Shown here: positions 35,911 through 47,322 of the stretch, piece after piece
How the letters are laid out: every line of letters starts with the position of its first letter
Numbering within the stretch: position 1 is the first letter of the stretch
Assembly: GCF_000768315.1 (NCBI RefSeq)
Contig: NZ_AQQX01000004.1
Coordinates: forward strand, 62,001 to 126,000
Source of the DNA: Pseudooceanicola atlanticus
GTDB taxonomy: Bacteria > Pseudomonadota > Alphaproteobacteria > Rhodobacterales > Rhodobacteraceae
Length of the DNA: 64,000 nt
Direction: 5' to 3'
Position numbers and translations under genes: made by a program
Notes under the pieces: generated by a model
The model's database searches: none
What the model saw: only the letters and a program-made list of their open reading frames with translations
What the model was told of the DNA's origin: nothing

Positions 35911-36576
35911 TTAACCGCCCGTGACCTGGTTGAAGCAGAACACCTGGACCGCCATGTTGCGCAGCTTGGCATGCGGGCCGGTCGCTGTCCCAAGGCTGCG
36001 GAATCGCGGGTCGAAGATGTTCTTGCGATGGCCGCGTCCCGGCACCCCGTCATCCACGATCAGTTGGATCACCACCCCGCGCGGATCCGCTATCCCGTAG
36101 GAGATATTCTCGCCGCAATAGGGCCGCCCGCGCACATGCCGCGCCACCCGGTCCGACGGCCCCTGCCCGCCCGGGCCGACATGGCCGAACCCGCCCCTTG
36201 GCCCCTGGTGGGCGACGTGATCCTGCGCCGCCGCCGACAGACAGCCCGACACGTCCAGAGCGGGCACAGGCTTCTGGCGCTTCAGGGCGCGCACGGCCTC
36301 TGTCACCGCCGGGCGGCCTTCCTGCATCACCATGGTGACATTGCCCAGCTTGTAGCGTTTGCCCTGCAGCCCGGCAAAATACGCCTCGACCAGCGCGGCA
36401 TAGCCATTGGGATCGGTGCGGGCGAGGTTGACCTCGTCGGCCAGAACGCGGGCCTGGGCGCTGATCGCACCGCCCCCACATTGCAGCGGCCCGGCCTGAG
36501 CCAGCACGGGGCCGGCCCACAGCGCCATCACCCCGGCCAGTGCCCAGGCGCCAAGATTACGCTTCCAGTTCTGCAT
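35911..36576 (-). CDS. CAP (SCP-like) domain protein
   Basis: Exported protein (221 aa) with a signal peptide (MQNWKRNLGAWALAGVMALWAGPVLAQ) and one CAP domain (about 40-205). Family features are NLARTDPNGYAALV, a GRPYCGENISYG box and GRGHRKNIFDPRFRSLG near the end. Three Cys residues may form disulfides. The ATG at 36576 lies inside the HNH gene, overlapping it by 20 bp. Bacterial CAP proteins have no general defined activity; a cell-envelope or secreted role is likely. Confidence 0.87.
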   Translation of the reverse strand: MQNWKRNLGAWALAGVMALWAGPVLAQAGPLQCGGGAISAQARVLADEVNLARTDPNGYAALVEAYFAGLQGKRYKLGNVTMVMQEGRPAVTEAVRALKRQKPVPALDVSGCLSAAAQDHVAHQGPRGGFGHVGPGGQGPSDRVARHVRGRPYCGENISYGIADPRGVVIQLIVDDGVPGRGHRKNIFDPRFRSLGTATGPHAKLRNMAVQVFCFNQVTGG

Positions 36577-37141
36577 CCCAGTACAGGTAGTCGATCCAGC
36601 TTTCATGCAAATGGCCCGGCGGGAATTTCCGCCCCATATTGCGCAGCTCTTCCGCCCCCGGCGCACGCGGCGGCTTGCGCAGGGACATGTTGGCCCGGCG
36701 TAGCGATTTCGACCCCTTGCGCAGGTTGCATGGCGAACAGGCCGCCACGACGTTTTCCCACGAGGTGATCCCGCCACTGGCGCGCGGCACCACGTGATCG
36801 AAGGTCAGATCGCCCTTCGATCCGCAATACTGGCAGCGGAATTCGTCCCTCAGAAAAAGATTAAAGCGCGTGAAGGCCACGCGCTTTTGAGGTTTGACAT
36901 AATCTTTGAGGACGACGACCGAGGGTATCCGTATCTGGGTACTCGGGCTTCGGACACAGGTGTCGTATTCCGCCACGATGTCGACCCTGTCCAGGAAGGC
37001 TGCCTTCACCGCCTCCTGCCAGGGCCACAAACTCAAGGGGTAATAGGAGAGCGGCCGGTAATCCGCGTTCAGAACCAGTGCGGGGTGCTGTTTCAGCGCC
37101 GCCGGCTCCCTCACGAATTCGGTTCTGAAATCTCCGTCCAT
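36557..37141 (-). CDS. HNH endonuclease
   Basis: Probable DNA-acting nuclease (194 aa). The C-terminal HNH domain is clear: CQYCG and CSPCN zinc-binding pairs around FDHVVPRASGG and SWENVVAAC. The N-terminal NADYRPLSYYPLSLWPWQEAV motif is common to a widely distributed chromosomal HNH family in this order. The ATG at 37141 is supported by GGGAG upstream; the GTG at 37150 is less likely. Physiological role unknown. No phage or restriction genes adjoin it. Confidence 0.88.
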   Translation of the reverse strand: MDGDFRTEFVREPAALKQHPALVLNADYRPLSYYPLSLWPWQEAVKAAFLDRVDIVAEYDTCVRSPSTQIRIPSVVVLKDYVKPQKRVAFTRFNLFLRDEFRCQYCGSKGDLTFDHVVPRASGGITSWENVVAACSPCNLRKGSKSLRRANMSLRKPPRAPGAEELRNMGRKFPPGHLHESWIDYLYWDAELEA

Positions 37142-37213
37142 CTGCAACACGCTCCCGCCCTGTCTGCCTGTTCCGGCCCCAGGGCGGGGAGACCCGCCCC
37201 AACCGTATCATCG

Positions 37214-37241
37214 ACTATATATCGGGTCTGACCCAAGGCAA
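37214..37241 (-). promoter_or_regulatory. Predicted promoter for the HNH/CAP genes
   Basis: On the minus strand TTGCCT, a 16-bp spacer and TATAGT resemble -35 and -10 boxes about 75 bp before the HNH start. This is a pattern match only. Confidence 0.4.
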
Positions 37242-37382
37242 GCCCCCGATATGCAGCTTATCCACAGGGCTACCGGGATTCCGTGACAACGCCGTGACAA
37301 TAGGCGATCCGATGGATCGGACCGGGGCCCTGGTCACGACCGATGACCGGTCGCCGCCGCGGCGCAGGTCGGATGCAGGTGC

Positions 37383-37685
37383 TCAGGTGTCAGACGGCAG
37401 CGCATCGACGACGAAGGCGTTCAGCGTCGACCCGGATCGGCGCAGCACGGCAAGCTGCTGAAAGGCATCCGAGGCCCAGAAGGCCTGGGCGCGGCTACGG
37501 TCGGGAAACTCGAGGATGAAGGCCGCATCCGGCACCGTATCCTGCCCTTCCAGGGTTTCGGGGTCCCCCCCGCGCACGAGGAAACGCCCGCCATGATCCG
37601 CTACGACACCGGGTATCTTGGCGAAATAGTCCTCCATTCAGTCGCGACTGTGGATCTGCATCCGTCCAATGACATAGGCGGTCAT
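37383..37685 (-). pseudogene. DUF1330 family protein with in-frame TGA
   Basis: The frame starting at ATG 37685 (MTAYVIGRMQIHSRD) has an excellent ribosome-binding site (AAAGGGAG, 6 nt) but meets TGA at codon 16 (37638-37640). It then continues in frame MEDYFAKIPGVVADHGGRF to a normal stop, 84 codons later. DUF1330 proteins carry a Trp at this point, so TGG to TGA is the simplest change. The ATG right after the stop (37635-37637) could allow re-initiation of an 84-residue product, but it lacks the first beta strand. Sequencing error or recent nonsense mutation are both possible. Confidence 0.75.
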
Positions 37686-37825
37686 GAGGCACTCCCTTTC
37701 GAGGTCTCCGCAAGGGTCATAGACACCGCCCCGGCAGGTGGCAAACGCGCCGGCTCCGATGCGCCCTCGCGCCCCGGAACCGGGCGCGGCCAAACCTGCC
37801 TAGTACAGTTATCCGGTCCAGCCTC

Positions 37826-38125
37826 TCAAAGGTCCTTGATGCGGTCCGGTTCGATCATCTTGAGCTTGCGGTTGGACACGCCCAGCGGCGCCATGCGTTC
37901 GCCATGCGCCTTGAAATTCGGGTGGGCGGAATGTTCGCGCAGGCAATCCTTGTCCTCCCATTCCTCGTAGACACGGAACAGGTTAGGCTGGTCGACACTC
38001 TGCCAGAAGCGGTATTCGATGCAGCCGCGTTCGGATTTGCAATTCTCGGCAGCGAGGGCGAAATTCGCCTTCGCCTGCTCTTCATTGCCCGGGGCCACTT
38101 CCATCGTGCCGGTGATGATGATCAT
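37826..38125 (-). CDS. Putative quinol monooxygenase (ABM domain)
   Basis: Small ferredoxin-like fold protein (99 aa) of the YgiN/antibiotic biosynthesis monooxygenase family. Seen are IITGTMEVAPGNEEQAKANF, the ERGCIEYRFWQS strand and FRVYEEWEDKDCLREHSAHPNF, the usual core with the buried His. ATG 38125 is preceded by GGGAGAG; a longer frame upstream is unsupported. It acts in the cytoplasm as a dimer by family knowledge; substrate unknown. Confidence 0.87.
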   Translation of the reverse strand: MIIITGTMEVAPGNEEQAKANFALAAENCKSERGCIEYRFWQSVDQPNLFRVYEEWEDKDCLREHSAHPNFKAHGERMAPLGVSNRKLKMIEPDRIKDL

Positions 38126-38195
38126 GTCTCTCTCCCTATGACGTCGCGGCACAGTTTCACGAACTGACCGCGCGGTAAAGAGAGTTACCGAACCC

Positions 38196-38861
38196 TCACA
38201 ACCCGCACTTGTCCCGCATGAAGGCCAGCGCCACCGACAGCCCGTCGGGTGCGATGCCATGGGCGGTGCCCTTCATCACGTGGGCGTAGACCTCTTTCCA
38301 GCCGGCTTCCTGCAGCGCCTCGGCGGCGGCCGGCAGGGATTGCGGCGGCACCACGTCGTCCTGGTCGCCATGGACCAGCAGGACCGGCGGGCGCGACACG
38401 GTTTCGTCCGACAGGAGTTCAGGCTTCAGCAAACGGCCCGAGAACGCGACGATCCCGGCCACTTCATCCTCGCGGCGCGGCGCCACGTAGAGCGACATCA
38501 TCGTGCCTTGCGAGAACCCGAACAGCACCACCTGCTCCGGCAGCACGTCTTCGTCGACCATCAGCGCATCGAGGAACGCGTTCAGATCCTCGACCGATTG
38601 CATCATCGACCGTTCGGCCTCTTCTTCCGAGGACCCATCCATCCATGGGATCGGGAACCACTGGTAGCCCATCGGCGCGCCCGGCACATTCTCCGGCGCA
38701 TCCGGCGCCACGAACAGCGTGTCGGGCAGATGTTCTCCCAGCACGTCCGCCAGTCCCAGCAGGTCGGCCCCGTTGGCGCCGTAGCCATGCAGGAACACCA
38801 CGACCGACCGCGTCGTTCCCGATACCGGGTCCTTGCGGCCCGCGTTCAATACCCTCGTCAC
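38196..38861 (-). CDS. Alpha/beta hydrolase (phospholipase/carboxylesterase type)
   Basis: Esterase (221 aa) of the YpfH/carboxylesterase group. The oxyanion region is VVVFLHGYGANG, the nucleophile Ser lies in LFGFSQGTMM near residue 115, the acid Asp in HGDQDDVVP and the His in KGTAHGIAPDG. The start is GTG at 38861, overlapping the glycosylase stop by 4 bp (GTGA) with GGGAGGG upstream. Last gene of the cbiD-cobK-glycosylase-esterase operon. Natural substrate unknown. Confidence 0.87.
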   Translation of the reverse strand: MTRVLNAGRKDPVSGTTRSVVVFLHGYGANGADLLGLADVLGEHLPDTLFVAPDAPENVPGAPMGYQWFPIPWMDGSSEEEAERSMMQSVEDLNAFLDALMVDEDVLPEQVVLFGFSQGTMMSLYVAPRREDEVAGIVAFSGRLLKPELLSDETVSRPPVLLVHGDQDDVVPPQSLPAAAEALQEAGWKEVYAHVMKGTAHGIAPDGLSVALAFMRDKCGL

Positions 38862-39475
38862 TGGATGCCCTCCCGTCGTTTTTCCTGTGCGTACAGCTCC
38901 CACAGAAGCCGTGCCGCAACGGCCCGCCAGGGTGACCACGCCTCGGCCATCTGCCGCAGGCGCCGCTCATCCGGGCGGTCCTGTTGGTGGTAGAGGATGC
39001 GCGCCGCCTCCTGCAAGGCCAGATCGCCCGCCGGAAACACATCGCTTCGCCCCAGGGCGGTCAGCGCGTAAATCTCCGCCGTCCAGCGGCCGATGCCCTT
39101 CAGCGCGGTCAGCTGCGCGATCACCGCCTCATCGTCCAAATGCGCCAGCGCGTCGAAATCCAGCCCGCTTTCTGCCAGCGCCAGCGCATAGCGGATCTTG
39201 GGGCGGGAAAACCCCAAGGCGCGCAGCCCGTCCTCCCCCGCCGCGCGGACCGGTGCGGCGTCGGTCAGGCCCGCCTCCTCGACCCGCGCCCAGATCGCGC
39301 GGGCCGAGGCGGTCGAAACCTGCTGGCCGACGATCGCCTGCAAGAGCGTGGCAAAACCCGCCGGCCTGCGCCGCAAGGGCGGCCGCAGCGCGGTGAGCGG
39401 CGCAAAGGCCGGGTCCAGCCGCGCCAGCGCCGCCGCGCCTTCCGCGATATCGGCCTCTGTCTCGATCCGCCTCAC
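38858..39475 (-). CDS. DNA-3-methyladenine glycosylase, AlkA-like
   Basis: Base-excision repair glycosylase (205 aa) removing alkylated purines. The helix-hairpin-helix LTALKGIGRWTAEIYAL is followed by the catalytic Asp in VFPAGDLALQEA, and LLQAIVGQQVSTASARAIW is the typical second helix region. It lacks the N-terminal TATA-like domain of E. coli AlkA, as in many short alphaproteobacterial forms. The start is GTG at 39475, overlapping the cobK stop (GTGA). Its place in a cobalamin operon looks like convenience of transcription. Confidence 0.88.
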   Translation of the reverse strand: MRRIETEADIAEGAAALARLDPAFAPLTALRPPLRRRPAGFATLLQAIVGQQVSTASARAIWARVEEAGLTDAAPVRAAGEDGLRALGFSRPKIRYALALAESGLDFDALAHLDDEAVIAQLTALKGIGRWTAEIYALTALGRSDVFPAGDLALQEAARILYHQQDRPDERRLRQMAEAWSPWRAVAARLLWELYAQEKRREGIQ

Positions 39476-40200
39476 GACGCGTGCTCCCGCGCCCAGTGCA
39501 GCGCCGTTTCCACGTCCTCGGCCACATCCACGCCCTCGGGCAAGGGCGGCCGTTCGATCATCGCAACCGCCAGCCCCAATTGCCGCGCCGCCACCAGCTT
39601 GGCCATCGATGACGCGCCGCCCGCGTTCTTGGTCACGACCCATTCGATACCGGTCAACGCGAACAGCGCCTTTTCCTCCTCCACCGGGAAGGGTGGCCGA
39701 CCCTGCACGCAGCGCCAGCCATCGGGCAGGTCGCCCGGCGGGTCGATGCTGCGCAGCACCACCTCGCGCCCCTCAAGCCCCTGATACCGCGCCAATTCCT
39801 TCCGCCCGACCGACAGGAAGATCCGCGTGCCCTGCGGGATGACACGCGGCAAATCCTCCGGCCGAGCGACAAAGGTCCAGCGATCCCCCTCGCCCGCCTG
39901 CCAGGTGGGGCGCTGCAATCGCAGGTAGGGCAGCCCCAGATCGCCGCAGACCCGCGCCGTGCGGGGCGTGATCTGCGCGGCAAAGGGATGGGTCGCGTCG
40001 ATCACGGCGGTGATCCCTTCTTCCGACAGGTATCGCCGGAACCCCGTCTCGCCGCCGAAACCGCCCACCCGGTGCGGCAGCGCAATCCGGTCGATCTCCG
40101 CCACGGCCCCGACGAAAGAGGCGCAGGCCGCGACCCCCGCCCCCGCCAGCCCTTCGGCCAGGGCCCGCGCCTCGGCCGTGCCGGCCAGCAGCAGGATCAT
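39472..40200 (-). CDS. cobK: Cobalt-precorrin-6A reductase
   Basis: Cobalamin pathway reductase (242 aa, CobK/CbiJ) reducing a macrocycle double bond of precorrin-6A with NADPH. It begins MILLLAGTAEARALAEGLA and has the family motifs TAVIDATHPFAAQITPRTA and TKNAGGASSMAKLVAARQL. It overlaps cbiD by 4 bp (ATGA at 40197-40200) and the glycosylase on its other side. It acts immediately after CbiD in the pathway, so gene order follows reaction order. Confidence 0.92.
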   Translation of the reverse strand: MILLLAGTAEARALAEGLAGAGVAACASFVGAVAEIDRIALPHRVGGFGGETGFRRYLSEEGITAVIDATHPFAAQITPRTARVCGDLGLPYLRLQRPTWQAGEGDRWTFVARPEDLPRVIPQGTRIFLSVGRKELARYQGLEGREVVLRSIDPPGDLPDGWRCVQGRPPFPVEEEKALFALTGIEWVVTKNAGGASSMAKLVAARQLGLAVAMIERPPLPEGVDVAEDVETALHWAREHAS

Positions 40201-41234
40201 GCGCGCCCCACGATCAGGCCCTGCCGGTCCACGGCGATGATCTGAACCTGGCTCTCCTGCACCATGGCCTGGGCCTTTTCACGCGCCTCGTGCACGATCC
40301 ACTCGACCAGGGGCGCGCCCAGCCTCTGATGCACTTCCAGCACGGTGCGCGCCTCGGCGATCCACTCGGCGTCAAGCGCCCTGGCCAAGGCCGCGAAATC
40401 CACCTGTGAACGCCCCGAATGCAGGTCGATCGCGCCCTGGGCCAGCTTGGTCAGCTTCCCCAGTCCGCCGCCGATCGTCACCTTCTCGACCGGGTGCCGG
40501 GCCAGGTATTTCAGCATGCCCCCGGCGAAATCCCCCATATCCAGCATCGCGTGATCGGGCAGACCCAGTTCGGCCTGCACGCTGCGTTCCGAGGTCGCCC
40601 CGGTACAGCCCGCCACATGTTGCAGGCCCTCGGCCCGGGCCACGTCGATGCCCCGGTGGATCGAGGCGATCCAGGCCGCGCAGGAAAACGGTCGCACGAT
40701 GCCGGTCGTGCCCAGAACTGACAGCCCGCCCTCGATCCCGAGCCGCGGGTTCCATGTCTTAGCGGCCAGCGCCGCGCCCCCCGGAATGCGAATGGTGATC
40801 TCGACATCGGCCGCGCGCCCCTCGCGCTGCGCCAGATCGGCGACGACGGCCTGCATCATCTGGCGCGGCACCGGGTTGATCGCCGGCTCCCCCGGCGGGA
40901 TCGGCAGGCCGGGGCGGGTCACCATGCCGACACCCTCGCCTGCACGGAACACCACGCCCCCCTCGGACGCCGCGACCCGCGCGATGATCATCGCGCCATG
41001 GGTGACATCCGGATCGTCGCCCGCATCCTTGACGATCCCGGCCTCGGCCCAGCCCGGCCCCTCGGCCCGGTGGGCCACCACGAAATCCGGCCGCTCGCCT
41101 CGCGGCAGGGTGATCCGGACGCTGTCCGGATGCGCGCCCCGCCACAGAGCGATCAGCGCCGCCCGCGTCGCGGCGGTGGCGCAGGCGCCGGTGGTCCAGC
41201 CTCGGCGCAGGGGGGTATCGGGTTTGCGGCTCAT
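40197..41234 (-). CDS. cbiD: Cobalt-precorrin-5B C1-methyltransferase
   Basis: SAM-dependent methyltransferase (345 aa) of corrin ring synthesis. Characteristic are LRRGWTTGACATAATRAAL at the N-terminus, GEPAINPVPRQMM, GTTGIVRPFSCAAWIASI and KVTIGGGLGKLTKLAQG. The ATG at 41234 (MSRKPDTP) is chosen; an ATG at 41243 would add three residues. CbiD belongs to the early-cobalt route and substitutes for CobF; cobalamin genes for the rest of the pathway are not in the window. A pair of inverted 22-bp repeats lies upstream. Confidence 0.93.
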   Translation of the reverse strand: MSRKPDTPLRRGWTTGACATAATRAALIALWRGAHPDSVRITLPRGERPDFVVAHRAEGPGWAEAGIVKDAGDDPDVTHGAMIIARVAASEGGVVFRAGEGVGMVTRPGLPIPPGEPAINPVPRQMMQAVVADLAQREGRAADVEITIRIPGGAALAAKTWNPRLGIEGGLSVLGTTGIVRPFSCAAWIASIHRGIDVARAEGLQHVAGCTGATSERSVQAELGLPDHAMLDMGDFAGGMLKYLARHPVEKVTIGGGLGKLTKLAQGAIDLHSGRSQVDFAALARALDAEWIAEARTVLEVHQRLGAPLVEWIVHEAREKAQAMVQESQVQIIAVDRQGLIVGRA

Positions 41235-41292
41235 CCCCCGCACCATAGCGGCGGCGCGGCGCGAGGCCAGAGGGTGCGAACGCCTCCGGCGG

Positions 41293-41392
41293 GAGTATTT
41301 TCGGCAAGATGAAGGAAGATCAGCTCCCCCGACCACCCGGCGCGCCACCGCGAATGGGGCGCATCCCCTGCTTCATCTTGCCAGAAATACTC
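41293..41392. repeat. Inverted pair of dispersed 22-bp repeats
   Basis: One reverse copy (41293-41314) and one forward copy (41371-41392) of the TTCATCTTGCCGAAAATAC element face each other in the 174-bp gap between cbiD and the alcohol dehydrogenase. Further copies are at 699-720 and 59475-59496, all outside genes. As an inverted pair they could form a long stem in RNA from either strand and may act as an operon boundary. Confidence 0.65.
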
Positions 41393-41408
41393 AAAAATGC
41401 GGGCGCGC

Positions 41409-42572
41409 TCAGCCAGCGACACCGCCCGGGCGGCGCGCGGCGGCGAGGATGTCCAGCAGCGCGGCCTCGCCTAGGACCACGGGATTGCCCTTCATCGAGG
41501 ACGCGCCCTGCGCGGTGTGCGCCCAATCGGCATCCGCGCCGCGATCCTCGGGCAGGAAGGGCAGCCCCTGCGCGTTGATCCAGGCCTGAAAGGTGGCGAA
41601 AGCGTCCTGGGGCGGGGCGCCGAAGGCGGCGGCGATCCAGCCCCGGACCTCGTCCATCCGCGCCATGTCGGCCCCGGCGGCCTCCAGCGCGGTGGCGTTG
41701 GCGCGCAGGCAGGGCACAAGGAGTCGACCGCAGATCACCCCATGGGCCATACCGGTCGCGCCGCCGATCACCCCCGCCAGCCCGTGCACCGCGCCCAGCC
41801 CCGCATTGGCCAGGGCGATCCCGCCGGTCACCGAGGTCAGGCAGAGCGCATCGCGCGCCGCCGCATCCTCGCGCTCCATCAGCCTGCGCAGCGCAATCAG
41901 TCCGCGCGGGATCGCATCCCGGCAGAGCGCATCGGTCATCGGGTTGGCACGGGCCGACAGGTAGGGTTCGATCACCTGCGTCACCGCATCCAGCCCCGAG
42001 GCCAGGGTGACCGGCGCAGGGCAATGATCCGTCAGCGCCGGGTCGACGATGGCCAGGTCCGGCAACATCCGCAGATCGCGCAGCGACACCTTGCGCCCGG
42101 CCTCCGGCACGCCGATCACGGCGTTCTTGGTGGCCTCGGCCCCGGTGCCCGCCGTGGTAGGCAGGGCGACGAAGGGCAGAGGCGCGGCGTCCAACGGCCG
42201 CCCCGCCCCGACCCCTTCCAGGTGATCCAGCACGGCGCCCGGCTGCGGGATCAGCGCCGCCAGCGCCTTGCCCAGGTCGATCACAGATCCGCCGCCAATT
42301 GCGACGACCAAGTCGATGCGCTGCCCCCGCAACGCCGCGAGGGCGGTTTCGATCTGCGGCAGGGTCGGTTCGCCCTGTCCGGTTTCCTCCGTCACCTGTG
42401 CCCCGGCGGACCGCAGTTCGGCCGCGAGCGTGTCGGCGAAGGCCACGGACCGGCCACGGACCAGCAGGACGGATCGCCCTCGCTCCAGGATCAGGCCCGC
42501 TGCCTCGGACGCGCGGCCGCGGCCGAACAGCACCTGCCCCGGCAGGGCCAGGGAAAAGCCCGGCTGGCTCAA
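41409..42572 (-). CDS. Iron-containing alcohol dehydrogenase
   Basis: Group III alcohol dehydrogenase (387 aa). The NAD-binding [13 protein letters not shown], the phosphate loop [16 protein letters not shown] and metal ligands in [17 protein letters not shown] and [11 protein letters not shown] are present. The likely start is TTG at 42572, which overlaps the glpK stop (TTGA); no ATG is available for 160 codons and [19 protein letters not shown] fits the family N-terminus. As the last gene of the glycerol operon it may oxidise glycerol or reduce an aldehyde by-product; its substrate is not evident. Confidence 0.82.
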   Translation of the reverse strand: MSQPGFSLALPGQVLFGRGRASEAAGLILERGRSVLLVRGRSVAFADTLAAELRSAGAQVTEETGQGEPTLPQIETALAALRGQRIDLVVAIGGGSVIDLGKALAALIPQPGAVLDHLEGVGAGRPLDAAPLPFVALPTTAGTGAEATKNAVIGVPEAGRKVSLRDLRMLPDLAIVDPALTDHCPAPVTLASGLDAVTQVIEPYLSARANPMTDALCRDAIPRGLIALRRLMEREDAAARDALCLTSVTGGIALANAGLGAVHGLAGVIGGATGMAHGVICGRLLVPCLRANATALEAAGADMARMDEVRGWIAAAFGAPPQDAFATFQAWINAQGLPFLPEDRGADADWAHTAQGASSMKGNPVVLGEAALLDILAAARRPGGVAG

Positions 42573-44077
42573 AACGCCTGCGCCGCCGCGACGGCGCGTT
42601 TCCAGGCGGCGTATTTCCCTTCGCGCCGCGCCTCGTCCATCGCGGGGGTGAATTGCCGCTCCAGCGCCCAGGTCTCGGCAAAGCCCGCCGCATCCGGGTA
42701 GAGCCCCGCCCTTTGCCCGGCCAGCCAGGCCGCGCCCATGGCTGTGGTTTCCAGGATATCGGGCCGGTCCACGGCAGCGCCGGTGATATCGGCCAGGAAC
42801 TGCATGGCCCAGTCCGACGCGCTCATCCCGCCATCGACGCGCAGGGTCGGCGCGTCGCCTTCGCCCCCGTTGCCAGCCCCGGTCGCGGCCCAATCGGCCC
42901 GCATCGCCTCAAGCAGGTCACGGGTCTGGTAGCCGACGCTTTCCAGCGCCGCCCGGGCCAGCTCTGCCGGGCCGGAATTGCGGGTCAGGCCAAAGACCGC
43001 GCCGCGGCATTCGGCGTTCCAATAGGGCGCGCCCAGACCGGTAAAGGCGGGCACCAGTACGACGTTCTGCCCGTCATCGCTGCGTTCGGCCAGCGGCTGC
43101 GTCTCGCTGGCTTCGCGGATGATCTTCAGCCCGTCACGCAGCCATTGCACCACCGCGCCGGCGACAAAGATCGACCCCTCCAGCGCATAGGTCGCGCGTC
43201 CGTCGAGCTGGTAGGCCACGGTGGTCAGCAGCCGGTTCTGCGAGGCGACCGGCGTCTCACCGATATTGAGCAGGGCGAAACAGCCCGTGCCATAGGTGGA
43301 TTTCATCATGCCCGGCTGGAAACAGGCCTGCCCGATCGTGGCCGCCTGCTGATCGCCCGCGATGCCCAGGATCGGGATCTCGGCCCCGAAGAGATCGGCC
43401 CGCGCCATTCCGAAATCGGCGGCGCAATCGCGCACCTCGGGCAGCAGGGCCATCGGCACGTTCAGCATGTCGCACAGCTCCTGCGACCATTCCCCCCGAT
43501 GGATATCGTAGAGCATGGTGCGCGAGGCATTGGTGGCGTCGGTGACATGGACGCGGCCACCGGTCAGGTTCCAGACCAGCCAGCTGTCGACGGTGCCGAA
43601 GGCCAGCTCTCCGGCTTCGGCCCGGGCGCGGGCGCCTTCGACATGGTCGAGGATCCAGGCCGCCTTCGTACCCGAGAAATATGGATCCAGCAGCAGGCCG
43701 GTCAGGTCGCCGACGCGGGCCTCGTGGCCCTGTTTCTTCAGCGCTTGGCATGTTTCGGCGGTGCGCCGGTCCTGCCAGACGATGGCGTTGTGAATGGGTT
43801 TGCCGGTGGCGCGGTCCCAGATCAGCGTCGTCTCGCGCTGGTTGGTGATGCCGATCCCGGCAATATCGGCGGCCTTCAGCCCCGCCTTTTCCATCACCGC
43901 GCGGCATGTCGCGGCGGTCGAGGTCCAGAGGTCCCCCGGATCGTGTTCGACCCAGCCCGAGGCCGGATAATGCTGGGCGAATTCCTCCTGCGCGGTGGCG
44001 GTGATCTTCATCTCGCCATCGAAGAGGATCGCGCGGCTGGATGTGGTGCCCTGGTCGATTGCCAGAATATGGGTCAT
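42569..44077 (-). CDS. glpK: Glycerol kinase
   Basis: ATP-dependent kinase (502 aa) making glycerol-3-phosphate. FGGY-family motifs are complete: [17 protein letters not shown] at the N-terminus, [37 protein letters not shown] and the C-terminal [20 protein letters not shown]. The ATG at 44077 follows GGGAGGGC. It lies downstream of the ABC glycerol transporter and upstream of the alcohol dehydrogenase, which it overlaps. Product feeds GlpD, encoded at the head of the operon. Confidence 0.96.
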   Translation of the reverse strand: MTHILAIDQGTTSSRAILFDGEMKITATAQEEFAQHYPASGWVEHDPGDLWTSTAATCRAVMEKAGLKAADIAGIGITNQRETTLIWDRATGKPIHNAIVWQDRRTAETCQALKKQGHEARVGDLTGLLLDPYFSGTKAAWILDHVEGARARAEAGELAFGTVDSWLVWNLTGGRVHVTDATNASRTMLYDIHRGEWSQELCDMLNVPMALLPEVRDCAADFGMARADLFGAEIPILGIAGDQQAATIGQACFQPGMMKSTYGTGCFALLNIGETPVASQNRLLTTVAYQLDGRATYALEGSIFVAGAVVQWLRDGLKIIREASETQPLAERSDDGQNVVLVPAFTGLGAPYWNAECRGAVFGLTRNSGPAELARAALESVGYQTRDLLEAMRADWAATGAGNGGEGDAPTLRVDGGMSASDWAMQFLADITGAAVDRPDILETTAMGAAWLAGQRAGLYPDAAGFAETWALERQFTPAMDEARREGKYAAWKRAVAAAQAF

Positions 44078-44179
44078 GGCCTGCCCTCCCCTTGCCTGCC
44101 GCACCCCGGCCATGGGCGCGCGCTGCAGGATACAGAAAAGGCCGGGGCCCGAAAGCCCCGGCCTGTCATGCGCGGCCGA

Positions 44180-45904
<1,725 letters not shown>

Positions 45905-45962
45905 GTTTTCCTCCCTTGGAATATCGAGGTGTCCGGCGTCTCCTTCGCCGGTTTGGTCGGGT

Positions 45963-46235
45963 CTAGACCCAGCGGAACACCGCCGCGGCATAGACCAAGG
46001 CAATGACGAGCCCCCACCATTGGGCGAGGTCCGTCCATCCGAGCCAGGCCAGGTTGAGAAAGGCCGAGCCGAGAAGCGTGATGAAAAGCCGGTCCCCGCG
46101 GGTCGTCTCGATCCCCAGCACGCCGGTGCGCGGGGTTTCGGGGAACCGGATCGCGAGGATCGTGAAGATGACGAGAAGCGAGGCGATGACCAGGAAGAAG
46201 ATCGCCGTCGGCCAGGTCCATGCCATCCAGGCCAT
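45963..46235 (-). CDS. glpU: DUF2160 small membrane protein (GlpU-like)
   Basis: Small integral membrane protein (90 aa), MAWMAWTWPTAIFFL at the start, with two or three membrane segments (about 8-30, 50-70 and 72-88) and a loop PETPRTGVLGIETTRGDRLF typical of DUF2160. It is regularly found between the permease and binding protein of glycerol importers and is called GlpU there. Its function is unknown. The ATG at 46235 has GGGAGG 9 nt upstream. Confidence 0.85.
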   Translation of the reverse strand: MAWMAWTWPTAIFFLVIASLLVIFTILAIRFPETPRTGVLGIETTRGDRLFITLLGSAFLNLAWLGWTDLAQWWGLVIALVYAAAVFRWV

Positions 46236-46304
46236 GTCAGAATACCTCCCTGATGAATGTTTGTTGCGCCGCCACCAGCGGACGCACCCGGCGCGGATGC
46301 GCCA

Positions 46305-46330
46305 CGCCCGACCTCCCCCCTGGGAGGGCG
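46305..46330. repeat. Dispersed hairpin element, copy 2
   Basis: CCTCCC and GGGAGG form a stem with a CCCT loop, preceded by CGCCCGA and followed by GCG. It closely resembles the element at 8476-8503, including the downstream GGCGATG. It lies in the 219-bp gap between glpQ and glpU, upstream of the highly expressed binding-protein gene, so it may set their relative message levels. Confidence 0.55.
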
Positions 46331-46454
46331 TCCCGGCGATGCCCCGCACAGCCCTCGCGACGCACCTGCTTCGGGGCGCCCGCGCCAGCCCGGACCGGGC
46401 GAACGCCCCCCCGAGGCCGGGCCTGCCGCATCCGCTGAACCGTCAGCCCCTGCA

Positions 46455-47318
<864 letters not shown>

Positions 47319-47322
47319 CCGC

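Noticed and set aside
37638-37640. TGA as a selenocysteine codon in the DUF1330 gene
   Set aside because: The family has Trp, not Cys, at this position and no SECIS-like hairpin was evident just downstream.
41235-41408. Cobalamin riboswitch before cbiD
   Set aside because: The gap is only 174 bp, filled by the inverted repeat pair, and no B12-box-like sequence was seen.
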